A stretch of 64,000 bases of DNA from Lewinellaceae bacterium (lineage in GTDB: Bacteria > Bacteroidota > Bacteroidia > Chitinophagales > Saprospiraceae): the NCBI GenBank assembly GCA_020636045.1, contig JACJYP010000004.1, positions 248,001-312,000 on the forward strand. The letters run 5' to 3'. Positions 1 through 8,238 of this stretch are shown here, one piece after another. Each line of letters opens with the position of its first letter. Position 1 is the stretch's first letter. The notes beneath the pieces were generated by a model. It did no database searches, was not told the DNA's origin, and saw nothing but the letters and a program-made list of their open reading frames with translations. Both the position numbers and the translations under genes were made by a program.

Positions 1-1
1 G

Positions 2-1543
2 ACCATTTACCAGGAACGCATCCGCATCAAGGAAGCGCCCTGGAAGGTGGACCCACCCAACGAACGCCAGTTCTGGAACCGGGTCAGCAAACGGCTGATC
101 AAAAAAACGCTCGACCGCAACGATCAGGAAGCAAAAGAAGCGGCGGAAGACATCCTGCAAAAGATCATCCACCGGTATTCGGAAGAGATCGTCGGCACCT
201 TCCAGATCCCTACGTTCCGCTTCGCCCAGCGCTTCCTGACGGCCTTTTTCAACCGTCTGTTCAACGCCGCCGTCGGCAAAAGCCTGCGCGCGATCTTCCG
301 CGGGCGCCGGCACCTCTACGAGCGCCTCAACGTCGTCGGAGAAGTGGAAACCCTGCGCGCCCTGTTCGACCACGGCACGGTGGTGGTCGTGCCCACGCAC
401 TCCAGCAATCTCGATTCCATCCTCGTCGGCTATGCCATGGACCAGATCATGGGCCTGCCCTCGTTCAGTTACGGCGCGGGGCTCAATTTGTACAATTTCG
501 GCCCGGCAGCCTATTTCATGAACCGACTGGGCGCCTACCGCGTAGACAGGCGCAAAAAAAATCCCATCTACCTGGAAACGCTGAAAACCATGAGCATGCT
601 CAGCATCCGGCGCGGCGTGAACAGCCTGTTCTTCCCCGGCGGCACCCGCTCGCGCTCCGGTCAACTCGAGTCCGAACTGAAAATGGGCCTCATGGGTACC
701 GCCGTCGAGGCACAAAGGGTGCTTTGCCAGGCCGATTCGGAGAAAAAAGTATTCATCGTACCGCTCGTGATCTGTTACAACTTCGTGCTCGAAGCGCCGT
801 TCCTGATCGAGCAGCACCTCCGGATGACAGGGCGTGAGAACTACATCCGCCTGAAAGACGAAGGCACCAGCGTCCGCGCCTGGTTCCGGTTTATCTGGCG
901 ATTTTTCTCCACCACCAGCGATATTACCCTGAGCGTGGGGCGGCCGATGGATGTGCTGGGCAATTTTGTGGACCAGCAGGGGCGGAGTTTCGACCGTTTC
1001 GGCAACGAACTGAACGTACGCGACTATTTTGCTTCTGCGCAGGGGGTGAATGTAGACCGACAGCGGGAAGAAGAGTACACCAAACTGCTGGCAGAGCGCA
1101 TCGTGGAGCGCTATCACGTTGAAAATGTCGTGCTGAGCAGCCAGTTGGTCGCGTATGCCGTGTTCGAGTTGCTGCTCCATGAAAACCCCAAACTAGACCT
1201 GTTTGGCATCCTGCGACTGCCGCCCGACGATTACCTTTTCCCCTTCCGGGCGGTGGAAGAGGTGGTGGAGCAGATGCAGGCCACCTTATTCGAAATGGAA
1301 AAACAGGAAAAGATCCGCCTCGCGCCGGAACTGCACCGCGCTGCCGACGATGTGGTGCGCGACGGCGTAAAAAACCTCGGCATTTTCCACACGGAAAAAC
1401 CGCTCGGGTTCAGCAAGTCCGGCGACATCGTGTCTTCCAACTTCCGCGTGCTTTATTTTTATCACAACCGCCTGGAAAACTACCACCTCGACAAGGCCGT
1501 CCAGTGGAAGTCGCAGGAGATCGAGGTATTGAAACTGGATTGA
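2..1543 (+). CDS. PlsB-like glycerophosphate acyltransferase family protein (5' end missing)
   Basis: Acyltransferase of the PlsB/PlsC superfamily, expected to transfer an acyl chain to a glycerol-phosphate backbone at the inner membrane. The reading frame is open from base 2 to the stop at 1543, so the gene starts left of the window; the GTG at 47 is an internal valine. Counting from 47, the catalytic H-x4-D motif (HSSNLD) lies near residue 117 and the second block FPGGTRSRSG near 196-205, a variant of the usual FPEGTRSRSG with Gly for Glu. A substrate-binding-like segment FIVPLVICY follows. The C-terminal half of about 200 residues resembles the extension of large PlsB-type enzymes. The crotonase gene starts 28 nt downstream, so the two may be co-transcribed. 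The superfamily is clear; the exact acyl acceptor is not. Confidence 0.8.
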   Translation, partial: TIYQERIRIKEAPWKVDPPNERQFWNRVSKRLIKKTLDRNDQEAKEAAEDILQKIIHRYSEEIVGTFQIPTFRFAQRFLTAFFNRLFNAAVGKSLRAIFRGRRHLYERLNVVGEVETLRALFDHGTVVVVPTHSSNLDSILVGYAMDQIMGLPSFSYGAGLNLYNFGPAAYFMNRLGAYRVDRRKKNPIYLETLKTMSMLSIRRGVNSLFFPGGTRSRSGQLESELKMGLMGTAVEAQRVLCQADSEKKVFIVPLVICYNFVLEAPFLIEQHLRMTGRENYIRLKDEGTSVRAWFRFIWRFFSTTSDITLSVGRPMDVLGNFVDQQGRSFDRFGNELNVRDYFASAQGVNVDRQREEEYTKLLAERIVERYHVENVVLSSQLVAYAVFELLLHENPKLDLFGILRLPPDDYLFPFRAVEEVVEQMQATLFEMEKQEKIRLAPELHRAADDVVRDGVKNLGIFHTEKPLGFSKSGDIVSSNFRVLYFYHNRLENYHLDKAVQWKSQEIEVLKLD

Positions 1544-1571
1544 AAGGCAAAACCCACAGACAATAACGACC

Positions 1572-2354
1572 ATGCAATACGAAAATTTACAGATTGCCCT
1601 TGAAAACAACATTGCGGTGGTGACCATCAGCCGCGAAAAGGCCCTGAATGCGCTGAACACGCAGACCATGCTCGAACTGAAACACTTTTTCGAGGAAAGC
1701 GCGCACGGGATCGAAGGGCTGAAAGGGGTGGTGCTGACCGGCGCGGGTGAAAAAGCCTTTGTGGCAGGCGCCGACATTACGGAATTCAAGGACCTCAGCC
1801 CGGCGGAGGGCATGAAATTCGCCAAGCGCGGCCAGGACATCTTCTTTCTCATCGAACGGTTTCACCGGCCGGTGGTCGCTGCAGTCAACGGCTTTGCGCT
1901 CGGCGGCGGCTGCGAACTCGCCATGGCCTGCCACCTGCGCGTCGCCGGTGAAAAGGCAAAATTCGGCCAGCCTGAGGTAAATCTCGGACTGATACCCGGC
2001 TACGGTGGCACCCAGCGCCTCATACAGTACATCGGCAAGACAAAAGCCACGGAACTGCTGATGACCGCCGAGATCATCGGGGCAGATGATGCGTATCAAC
2101 TGGGGCTGGTCAACTACCTGGTACCTTCGGGCGCTGAAGTGGCAAAAGCCGTTGAACTCATTGAAAAAATCGCCACAAAAGCGCCTTTTGCCATTTCAAG
2201 GATCATAGAAACCGTCAACACCTACTACGAAGAAGGTACCGACGGATTCTGGAAAGAGGCGGATGCTTTCGGCGAATGCTGCGGCACAGACGACTTCCGC
2301 GAAGGGGCCTCTGCTTTTCTGGAAAAGCGCAAAGCGAACTTTACAGGCAAATAA
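1572..2354 (+). CDS. Enoyl-CoA hydratase/isomerase (crotonase family)
   Basis: 260-residue crotonase, full length for the family. Such enzymes hydrate trans-2-enoyl-CoA in fatty-acid or amino-acid catabolism in the cytoplasm. Visible motifs are the oxyanion-hole segment AFVAGADITEF (about residues 60-70), the signature NGFALGGGCELAMACHLRVA with the first catalytic Glu, and FGQPEVNLGLIPGYGGTQRL with the second, at about 98-150. It starts with ATG 28 nt after the acyltransferase stop and is followed after 27 nt by a ferredoxin-NADP reductase gene, so it probably heads or belongs to that operon. Its closest role may be short-chain 3-hydroxyacyl-CoA formation; a dedicated degradation pathway cannot be assigned because no thiolase or acyl-CoA dehydrogenase is nearby. 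Confidence 0.92.
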   Translation: MQYENLQIALENNIAVVTISREKALNALNTQTMLELKHFFEESAHGIEGLKGVVLTGAGEKAFVAGADITEFKDLSPAEGMKFAKRGQDIFFLIERFHRPVVAAVNGFALGGGCELAMACHLRVAGEKAKFGQPEVNLGLIPGYGGTQRLIQYIGKTKATELLMTAEIIGADDAYQLGLVNYLVPSGAEVAKAVELIEKIATKAPFAISRIIETVNTYYEEGTDGFWKEADAFGECCGTDDFREGASAFLEKRKANFTGK

Positions 2355-2381
2355 ACGTTTCTGCCTGCGTATCGAATATTT

Positions 2382-3401
2382 ATGTTGAAAACGATAGAAA
2401 CAGATATCATCATCGTGGGCGCCGGCCCGGTCGGACTCTTTGCCGTGTTCGAAGCGGGCCTGTTGAAGATGCGTTGCCACCTGATCGACGCGCTACCCCA
2501 CCCCGGAGGGCAATTGATGGAGATATATCCGAAAAAGCCCATTTACGACATCCCCGGATGCCCAAGCGTACTGGCCGGCGACCTGGTCAAAAACCTGATG
2601 GAGCAGATACTGCCCTTCAATCCGGGTTTTACCCTCGGCGAACGCGCTGAAAAAATAGAAAAACTCGACGACGGGCGCTGGTGCGTAACGACCTCGCAGG
2701 GCACTCGCCACCACGCTCCGGTGATCTTTATCGCCGGCGGGCTGGGCTGCTTCGAACCCCGCAAGCCGCCGATCAGCAACATCGAACACTTTGAGGACAA
2801 GGGCGTGGAGTATTTTGTACGCAACCCCGAGTTTTTCAAAGACCGCCGCGTGGTGATCGCAGGCGGCGGCGATTCCGCGCTCGACTGGACGATCTACCTC
2901 GCCGACGTGACCCAAAACCTGACCCTGGTGCACCGCCGCACCGAATTCCGCGGCGCGCCCGACAGTGTGGAAAAAGTAATGGAACTGGCAGAAAAAGGCC
3001 GGATCAGGCTTATCACCAACGCGCAGGTCACGGGCCTGCAGGGCAACGGAAAACTCGACGGCGTGGTCATCCAGCACGATACGGAAGGGACTTTTTCCAT
3101 CGAGACGGACTTCTTCGTGCCGCTCTTCGGCCTCACCCCGAAACTCGGGCCGATCGCAGAATGGAGTCTTTCGCTCGAAAAAGGCGCCATCGAGGTCAAT
3201 ACATTGGACTACAGCACCAACCAGCCCGGCATTTACGCCATCGGCGACATCAATACGTACCCGGGCAAACTCAAACTGATCCTCTGCGGTTTCCACGAGG
3301 CCACGCTGGCCTGCCAGTCGGCCTTCAAACACGTACGCCCGGACCAGAAACTGTCATTCAAATACACGACCGTCACCGGAATCGAAGGGCTGCCGCTTTA
3401 A
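2382..3401 (+). CDS. Ferredoxin--NADP reductase, thioredoxin-reductase-like type
   Basis: 339-residue FAD/NAD(P)-binding flavoprotein of the YumC-type ferredoxin-NADP reductase family, which shuttles electrons between NADPH and ferredoxin. The N-terminal FAD Rossmann motif is VGAGPVG (about residues 12-18), followed by PGGQLMEIYPKKPIYDIPGCP, typical of this family. The central NADPH-binding motif is AGGGDSALDW (about 162-171). The CxxC redox pair that thioredoxin reductases carry in this area is absent, which separates it from TrxB. The C-terminal FAD segment is PGIYAIGDINTYPG. The ferredoxin gene begins 20 nt downstream and is its obvious redox partner. Confidence 0.9.
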   Translation: MLKTIETDIIIVGAGPVGLFAVFEAGLLKMRCHLIDALPHPGGQLMEIYPKKPIYDIPGCPSVLAGDLVKNLMEQILPFNPGFTLGERAEKIEKLDDGRWCVTTSQGTRHHAPVIFIAGGLGCFEPRKPPISNIEHFEDKGVEYFVRNPEFFKDRRVVIAGGGDSALDWTIYLADVTQNLTLVHRRTEFRGAPDSVEKVMELAEKGRIRLITNAQVTGLQGNGKLDGVVIQHDTEGTFSIETDFFVPLFGLTPKLGPIAEWSLSLEKGAIEVNTLDYSTNQPGIYAIGDINTYPGKLKLILCGFHEATLACQSAFKHVRPDQKLSFKYTTVTGIEGLPL

Positions 3402-3421
3402 TCCGATCTTCCCGTCCATAT

Positions 3422-3748
3422 ATGAAGGAAAACATCAAGATCACCGTCATCGATCGCGACGATCAACGCCACGAACTCGACGCTCCGACCGATATGGGCA
3501 TGAGCATCATGGAGCTGTGCAAAGCGTACGAACTCCCGGTGGAAGGCACCTGTGGCGGCATGGCGCTCTGCGCTTCCTGCCATGTGTACGTGCTGAACGA
3601 CTACGCGCTGCCCGAACCTTCGGACGACGAACTGGCGATGCTCGACCAGGCTTTTTTTGTGCAGGACAACAGCCGGCTCGGCTGCCAGTTGAAGATCAAA
3701 GAAGAATACGACGGCCTTGAAGTAAAACTTGCCCCTGTAGCGCAGTGA
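3422..3748 (+). CDS. [2Fe-2S] ferredoxin, adrenodoxin-like
   Basis: 108-residue plant/adrenodoxin-type ferredoxin. Cluster ligands follow C-x5-C-x2-C-x34-C at Cys44, Cys50, Cys53 and Cys88, within GTCGGMALCASCHVY and RLGCQ. The frame is open further upstream inside the reductase gene, but the ATG at 3422 gives the standard N-terminus (MKENIKITVIDRD) and lies 20 nt after the reductase stop, so it is preferred. Reductase and ferredoxin together form a soluble NADPH-linked electron-transfer pair; the terminal acceptor (oxygenase, desaturase or hydroxylase) is not encoded nearby. The gene converges on the nuclease gene with a 1-nt gap between stop codons. Confidence 0.93.
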   Translation: MKENIKITVIDRDDQRHELDAPTDMGMSIMELCKAYELPVEGTCGGMALCASCHVYVLNDYALPEPSDDELAMLDQAFFVQDNSRLGCQLKIKEEYDGLEVKLAPVAQ

Positions 3749-3749
3749 A

Positions 3750-6476
3750 TTATCCGCCGGCGAGCAGCGTGCGGTATTCGTCCCAGCGCGCATCGTCGTT
3801 TTTCATTTCCAGCAGATCGAACAGGGCTTCTTCGTAGAGCGCCTCGAGTTCGGGGGCCGTACGGGCGCTGCGGAGTTCCAGCACGCCTTTTTGCAACTGC
3901 GCCATCCGCCACTCAAAGGTTTTCAGCATTTTCAGATAAATAGCCGCGCAAACCGCCTGGTGATCATCATCGCCACCGCCTGCCACGATCGCTTCCCGGA
4001 AGGCCGATGCATTGCGGGCGACCATTTTCCCTTCTTCCAGGATAAAATAGGCGGTATGCGGCCAGTGATCCGCCGGCGGAAGCAGGCTTGCGTACAGGAT
4101 CAGTTGCAGGTCCTCGCCGTTCCGGATCATTTCCTTGCGGCGTTGCGTGCCGCTCCATTTCAGGTCGACAATAGCCCATTCTTCGCCGCGCTGCAACACC
4201 AGGTCCGCTTTCCCGCGCACGGGCACACCGGAAAACGCGCCTTCCAGGTCCAGTTCGGTATGTGCGACCGACCAGCCGTTGGTGCGGAGCAGGGAGACAA
4301 GGCTCCAGGCTGCATTTTTCACCCGGTTCAGAAAAGCGTTGCGCTCCGGCTCCCTTCCATAAAGCAGCAGGGTCGCTCCTTCCCGGGGCAAGAGGTCGCG
4401 CGCCTGCGATTCCACCCATTCGTGAATGGCGCCGCGGTCGAGGGAAGAAAGGTCTTCTTTCAATAATTTTTCAAAAAAACGGTGGGCCAGGTTGCCTGAA
4501 AGTGTGTTATCAGCCGTTACATGCAGCAGGCTGGTGGAATACAGTTTCAGTTGCTGTTTGAAAAACCAGCGGTGCGGATAGTAGAACAATCGCTCCAGAT
4601 TGGTGGGGGTTTCGTATTCGCTTTCGGACAACAATGCAGGCTGTGCAAATTGCAGTTGCGGCTTGTGGCGTCCGACCAGTCTTACCTGCAGGTCAGTGCT
4701 TTCCGGTGCGGACATGATGCCGGACAAACGCTTGCGGTCCTGCCCGTTGTCGAGATCGAACGTAAAGGCCCGGCGGTCGGGGAAGGCCGCTTCGATATCG
4801 CCCAGCAACAAACTGGGAACCGTGGCCGTTCCGTCGGCGTATTCCGGCAGGACGAGGATCAGACGCCCCGAACTGCGACATACCGGTACGATCTGCCGGA
4901 GATAGGCGAGTTTGCTTTCCTGACGCGGCGTGCCGGGTAAAACGGATATTTTTTCCAGAAACCGCCGCTCTTCCAGTTGCCATTTATCCGGCAAAGGCGC
5001 CGTGTTCTCAAAAATACAATTCCACCAGATCAGCGTTTCTGCGGTGTCGGCCAGGGCGCCGGGGTTGTGGACATACGCGGTGCGCCCTACTTCCGCTTGC
5101 GTCAACTGAACGGGTGAAGGCTCGTAGATCGTGCGCACGATGCGCTCCAGTTCCAGAAAAGTGATGCGCTGCTCGGGAAGCGCCTCCAGCAATTCCCTGA
5201 TCCGCCTTGCCTGCTCCGCCAGTACGCGCATGCTGGCGTCGGAAGCATCCGTATCGTCGATATGCGCCTGCGCCCACTCTTGCAAATAAGCGTACAATGC
5301 GATGGCGTCGCGTTTCGGTGCGTCGGCAGCGACCGGATATCGCCTGCGTTCAAACCAGAATTGATACTGTTCGCGCGCCTCGTCGGGCACTTCCGCCCGT
5401 TCCAGGTATCCGTATACCGCTGCAAACCAGGTATCGCTGAACAGGCCGGGTTTTTCGGCCAGCACCCGCGCAATCTCGAGGGCAAGCCCGGTGTCGAGCG
5501 GTTTCAGCGGCAGGGTGGCAAATTCCATTATCTTGAACACATCGACCGGTTCCCATAAAAAAGCGGGAGCCAGTTTGAGTACCTGTAGCGAAGGCCGCGC
5601 CAGCGATGCGGATAAAAGGCCCATAGCCGGAAAACCCTCGCCGGTGAGCGCACGTTCGAGCATCAGGTTCATTTCGGGGATCAGGAAAACGGGCTGCACA
5701 CCGGGATTGGCTGCCAGCATCTGGGCCAGCACGGTAGCCGCATCGCTATCCCGGCGGACCTGCAACAGCAGCAGGCTATGATCGTCTTCGGCAATATTTC
5801 CCGCTTGTGGCAGAGTGCCGCCATCAAGCCCTGCGGCGTTCAGGAGTCGCCGTTGCAACATACCGAGCCTGGAGCCGGACGCCGCTGTTACCTCCGGCAT
5901 TTTCTCGCTTAGAGAAACCCCGTCTGATCGCAGGATATTTGCCAGGCGTTGAATAACGGGCTCCTGAAGCGCGAGCGGTTCGTAAAATCGGATTTCCTGT
6001 ATGGGGAGTTTTCGGCCGGGCAATGCGTCGAGGACGCGCACAAAACGATCGGCGAATCCGCTTGCCTGTGCAAATAACGACGGATCCTGCAATTTGACCT
6101 GAAACAGTTGTTCGACTGCCGAAAGGTCGCCGAGACGAGGAGGGAGGTCCTGAGCCGCAGAAAAATCCCAGCCGGCCAGCAACAATTCATCGCGCCAGCC
6201 GAGCAGGGCTGTCGCCGCAGCAAAGCGGTCGGCGCGGTATGAATGTTCGTAAAACGGCTTCTTGTCGTGCGATTCCGACAAATGGCGCTCCAGCGCCTGG
6301 CGATACAACTCGATGCGGAGGTAATCGGTATTGGCGGGGTACCCGCTCAGTCCCAATTGCCCTTCCAGCCATTGCAGCAGTTTTCTGGGGCCGGCATAGA
6401 TGTTGCCCTGCTGCCCCGGGGTTTTGGCGGCATACACCGGGCCGTCGAAATCGCCGCTGAAGTGAATTATAAACAT
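3750..6476 (-). CDS. PD-(D/E)XK nuclease family protein, AddB/RecB-like
   Basis: 908-residue protein with a C-terminal RecB-family nuclease domain. The active-site pattern is GKADLVL followed by AIVDLKWSG at about residues 755-772, giving the Asp and D-x-K of the PD-(D/E)XK core; a nearby Arg/Lys-rich stretch QRRKEMIRNGEDLQLILYASLL matches the usual motif after it (QxxxY-type). The N-terminal 600 residues lack a recognisable Walker A motif, as in AddB-type subunits with an inactivated helicase fold. AddB normally works with an AddA helicase-nuclease in recombinational repair, but no such gene is adjacent. Transcription is divergent from gldC; a TACATTTG box lies 24 nt upstream of the ATG. Confidence 0.8.
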   Translation of the reverse strand: MFIIHFSGDFDGPVYAAKTPGQQGNIYAGPRKLLQWLEGQLGLSGYPANTDYLRIELYRQALERHLSESHDKKPFYEHSYRADRFAAATALLGWRDELLLAGWDFSAAQDLPPRLGDLSAVEQLFQVKLQDPSLFAQASGFADRFVRVLDALPGRKLPIQEIRFYEPLALQEPVIQRLANILRSDGVSLSEKMPEVTAASGSRLGMLQRRLLNAAGLDGGTLPQAGNIAEDDHSLLLLQVRRDSDAATVLAQMLAANPGVQPVFLIPEMNLMLERALTGEGFPAMGLLSASLARPSLQVLKLAPAFLWEPVDVFKIMEFATLPLKPLDTGLALEIARVLAEKPGLFSDTWFAAVYGYLERAEVPDEAREQYQFWFERRRYPVAADAPKRDAIALYAYLQEWAQAHIDDTDASDASMRVLAEQARRIRELLEALPEQRITFLELERIVRTIYEPSPVQLTQAEVGRTAYVHNPGALADTAETLIWWNCIFENTAPLPDKWQLEERRFLEKISVLPGTPRQESKLAYLRQIVPVCRSSGRLILVLPEYADGTATVPSLLLGDIEAAFPDRRAFTFDLDNGQDRKRLSGIMSAPESTDLQVRLVGRHKPQLQFAQPALLSESEYETPTNLERLFYYPHRWFFKQQLKLYSTSLLHVTADNTLSGNLAHRFFEKLLKEDLSSLDRGAIHEWVESQARDLLPREGATLLLYGREPERNAFLNRVKNAAWSLVSLLRTNGWSVAHTELDLEGAFSGVPVRGKADLVLQRGEEWAIVDLKWSGTQRRKEMIRNGEDLQLILYASLLPPADHWPHTAYFILEEGKMVARNASAFREAIVAGGGDDDHQAVCAAIYLKMLKTFEWRMAQLQKGVLELRSARTAPELEALYEEALFDLLEMKNDDARWDEYRTLLAGG

Positions 6477-6499
6477 TTGTCTTTCAGCATCGTCGCAGG

Positions 6500-6507
6500 C
6501 AAATGTA
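6500..6507 (-). promoter_or_regulatory. -7 box (TACATTTG) for the PD-(D/E)XK nuclease gene
   Basis: Read on the minus strand this is TACATTTG, a perfect match to the Bacteroidota -7 consensus TAnnTTTG. It lies 24 nt upstream of the nuclease ATG. No clear -33 TTTG/TTG element is seen at the usual spacing, so the promoter call is moderate. Confidence 0.5.
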
Positions 6508-6528
6508 TGAGCTTCGGCCTTTTTGCAT

Positions 6529-6536
6529 TAGCTTTG
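6529..6536 (+). promoter_or_regulatory. -7 box (TAGCTTTG) for gldC
   Basis: TAGCTTTG matches TAnnTTTG and lies 34 nt upstream of the gldC ATG. Together with the minus-strand box at 6500-6507 it makes a compact divergent promoter region of about 93 nt. Confidence 0.5.
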
Positions 6537-6569
6537 CTCCGCATTTTTGAAACAATTTTTTTGAAAATA

Positions 6570-6923
6570 ATGGAATCCAAAGAAATCGTCAAATCGAGCG
6601 ATATCACCATACGGGTCGGGCTGAATGCGGAAAACGTGCCCGTCAGAATCGAATGGGGCGCCAGCGACCGCAACAACGGGCAGTTGGACGAATGCAAGGC
6701 CATGGCCGTTGCCCTGTTCGACAAGGAGCATCGCGACACCCTGCGGATCGACCTGTGGACCAAAGAGATGCAGGTGATCGAAATGGACCGCTTTGTGTAT
6801 CAGGTGCTGCGTTCACTCGGGCAAACCTATCTGCGCGCCACCCAAAACAAGGAACTGGCTGAAGACCTGGCCAAGTTCGCCCATTATTTCGGTGAAAAAA
6901 CCGAAATCGTACCCAAAACATAA
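6570..6923 (+). CDS. gldC: Gliding motility protein GldC
   Basis: 117-residue protein recognised as GldC by its overall pattern: an N-terminal SDITIRVGLNAENVPVRIEW segment, the central LRIDLWTKEMQVIEMDRF block, and a C-terminal helix LGQTYLRATQNKELAEDLAKFAHYFGEK. GldC is a small cytoplasmic protein found across gliding and non-gliding Bacteroidota; it supports gliding in flavobacteria but its biochemical role is unknown. The frame is open 109 codons further upstream, antisense to the nuclease gene; the ATG at 6570 is chosen because it gives the family N-terminus and follows a -7 box. gldB, its usual neighbour in flavobacteria, is not present here. A small GC hairpin with a short T run follows the stop. 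Confidence 0.9.
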   Translation: MESKEIVKSSDITIRVGLNAENVPVRIEWGASDRNNGQLDECKAMAVALFDKEHRDTLRIDLWTKEMQVIEMDRFVYQVLRSLGQTYLRATQNKELAEDLAKFAHYFGEKTEIVPKT

Positions 6924-6925
6924 CG

Positions 6926-6941
6926 ACCGCAAAGCGGTTTT
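6926..6941 (+). terminator. Short hairpin after gldC
   Basis: ACCGC-AAA-GCGGT followed by TTT: a 5-bp stem with a 3-nt loop directly after the gldC stop. It is small for an intrinsic terminator, and the next -7 box begins two bases later. Confidence 0.4.
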
Positions 6942-6942
6942 G

Positions 6943-6950
6943 TAAGTTTG
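6943..6950 (+). promoter_or_regulatory. -7 box (TAAGTTTG) for the adenylate cyclase gene
   Basis: TAAGTTTG matches TAnnTTTG. Its last base is only 4 nt before the ATG at 6955, so transcription starting 5-7 nt after the box would begin at or next to the start codon, giving a leaderless mRNA. Confidence 0.45.
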
Positions 6951-6954
6951 CCAC

Positions 6955-8190
6955 ATGTTGCCGGCCAGTCTGAAATCCATCTTCAGTCGTTTCTTCGGCT
7001 TCCAGCATCTCACACCCGAAGAAATCGAGCACAGGACGCTCGCCCTGACGATCATCGTCCTGATCACGCTGTTGGATTTTACATACAATCTGGCATTCTA
7101 TCTGTTCGACGGGACTTTTACCTGGTGGACCACCGCGACATATTTCGTGGCCAGCACGGTCAACCTCATTCGTTTTAAAAGCAAGGGTAATTTCCGCTCA
7201 TTCCGCAACTTCCAGATCGTGCTGACCATTGCGCTGCCCCTGCTGGCGCAAATCACCCACGGAGGCTTTAGCAACGGCAGCGGCGTGGTGCTGGCGGCTT
7301 TCCTGGCGCCCCTGGGCACCATGATGTTCGCGAGTTTGCGCACGGCGCGGATCACGTTCTTCGCTTACCTGGCCGCACTGGCATTCGCGGGTGTCTGGGA
7401 ATATTTTGCCCGCCCGGCCCCCAACAACCTTCCGCGCGAATTGCACCTTCTGTTTTTTGAGTTCAATTTCTCCTTTACGGCTGCGGTCGCGTATTTCCTG
7501 ATGGAAGGATTTCTGCGAAACAAGGCAACGCTACTAGCCATGGTGCAGGCGGAACATGAAAAAGCCGATAGTCTGCTGCTCGATATTTTACCAGCCGAAA
7601 CGGCACAGGAACTGAAGGAAAACGGCAGTGTGCAGGCCAAAAGTTACCAGGTTGCTACCGTGATGTTCACCGATTTTGTGGGTTTTTCAGCATTTGCACG
7701 GACGCTGACAGCAGAAGCGCTGGTCGAGCAGATCGATTTTTATTTCAGGGCCTTCGACGACATCGTGAACAAACACGACCTGGAAAAGATAAAGACCATC
7801 GGCGACAGTTACATGTGCGCCGGCGGCCTTCCGGTGCATACGCAGGACCACGTCCGGCATATCCTGAAGGCTGCGATCGAGATACGCCAGTTTGTAAAAA
7901 CCCATCGACAAAAGAAACTGGAGCAGTTCGGCTACCCGTTCGATCTGCGCATCGGCATTCATACGGGTCCCGTGGTGGCGGGTGTCGTCGGCAGCAGCAA
8001 GATCGCCTACGATATCTGGGGAGAGACCGTCAACATCGCGTCGCGCATGGAACAAAACTGCGACCCGCTCCGGATCAACATTTCAGAAGCGACCCACGCC
8101 CATATCAAGGATCACTTTCAATGCTCGTACCGGGGGCGTTTCGAGGCAAAACACGTCGGGGAGATCGACATGTACTACGTGGATGAATAA
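6955..8190 (+). CDS. Membrane-anchored class III adenylate cyclase
   Basis: 411-residue protein with about six hydrophobic segments in residues 20-190 and a C-terminal class III nucleotidyl cyclase domain (about 220-411). The metal-binding Asp residues are in MFTDFVGFS (about 237) and KTIGDSYMCAGG (about 282). The purine-selecting Lys of KTIGD and the Asp of YDIWGETVNIASRM (about 352) are the adenine-type pair, so ATP is the likely substrate; the transition-state Asn and Arg are in VNIASRM. The membrane part could sense a ligand or membrane state. A cAMP effector is not encoded nearby. The gene sits alone between gldC and a PolX-family gene. Confidence 0.88.
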   Translation: MLPASLKSIFSRFFGFQHLTPEEIEHRTLALTIIVLITLLDFTYNLAFYLFDGTFTWWTTATYFVASTVNLIRFKSKGNFRSFRNFQIVLTIALPLLAQITHGGFSNGSGVVLAAFLAPLGTMMFASLRTARITFFAYLAALAFAGVWEYFARPAPNNLPRELHLLFFEFNFSFTAAVAYFLMEGFLRNKATLLAMVQAEHEKADSLLLDILPAETAQELKENGSVQAKSYQVATVMFTDFVGFSAFARTLTAEALVEQIDFYFRAFDDIVNKHDLEKIKTIGDSYMCAGGLPVHTQDHVRHILKAAIEIRQFVKTHRQKKLEQFGYPFDLRIGIHTGPVVAGVVGSSKIAYDIWGETVNIASRMEQNCDPLRINISEATHAHIKDHFQCSYRGRFEAKHVGEIDMYYVDE

Positions 8191-8238
8191 AACAGGCCCT
8201 GATCGGCATTAACCGCGCATTTTACCGTTGTTATATTT

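Noticed and set aside
47..49. GTG at 47 as the start of the acyltransferase
   Set aside because: The frame continues open to the left edge with family-like sequence (IYQERIRIKEAPWKV), so the gene is truncated by the window.
3161..3421. Longer version of the ferredoxin starting inside the reductase gene
   Set aside because: The extra 87 codons overlap the reductase in another frame and are not ferredoxin-like; the ATG at 3422 gives the standard N-terminus.
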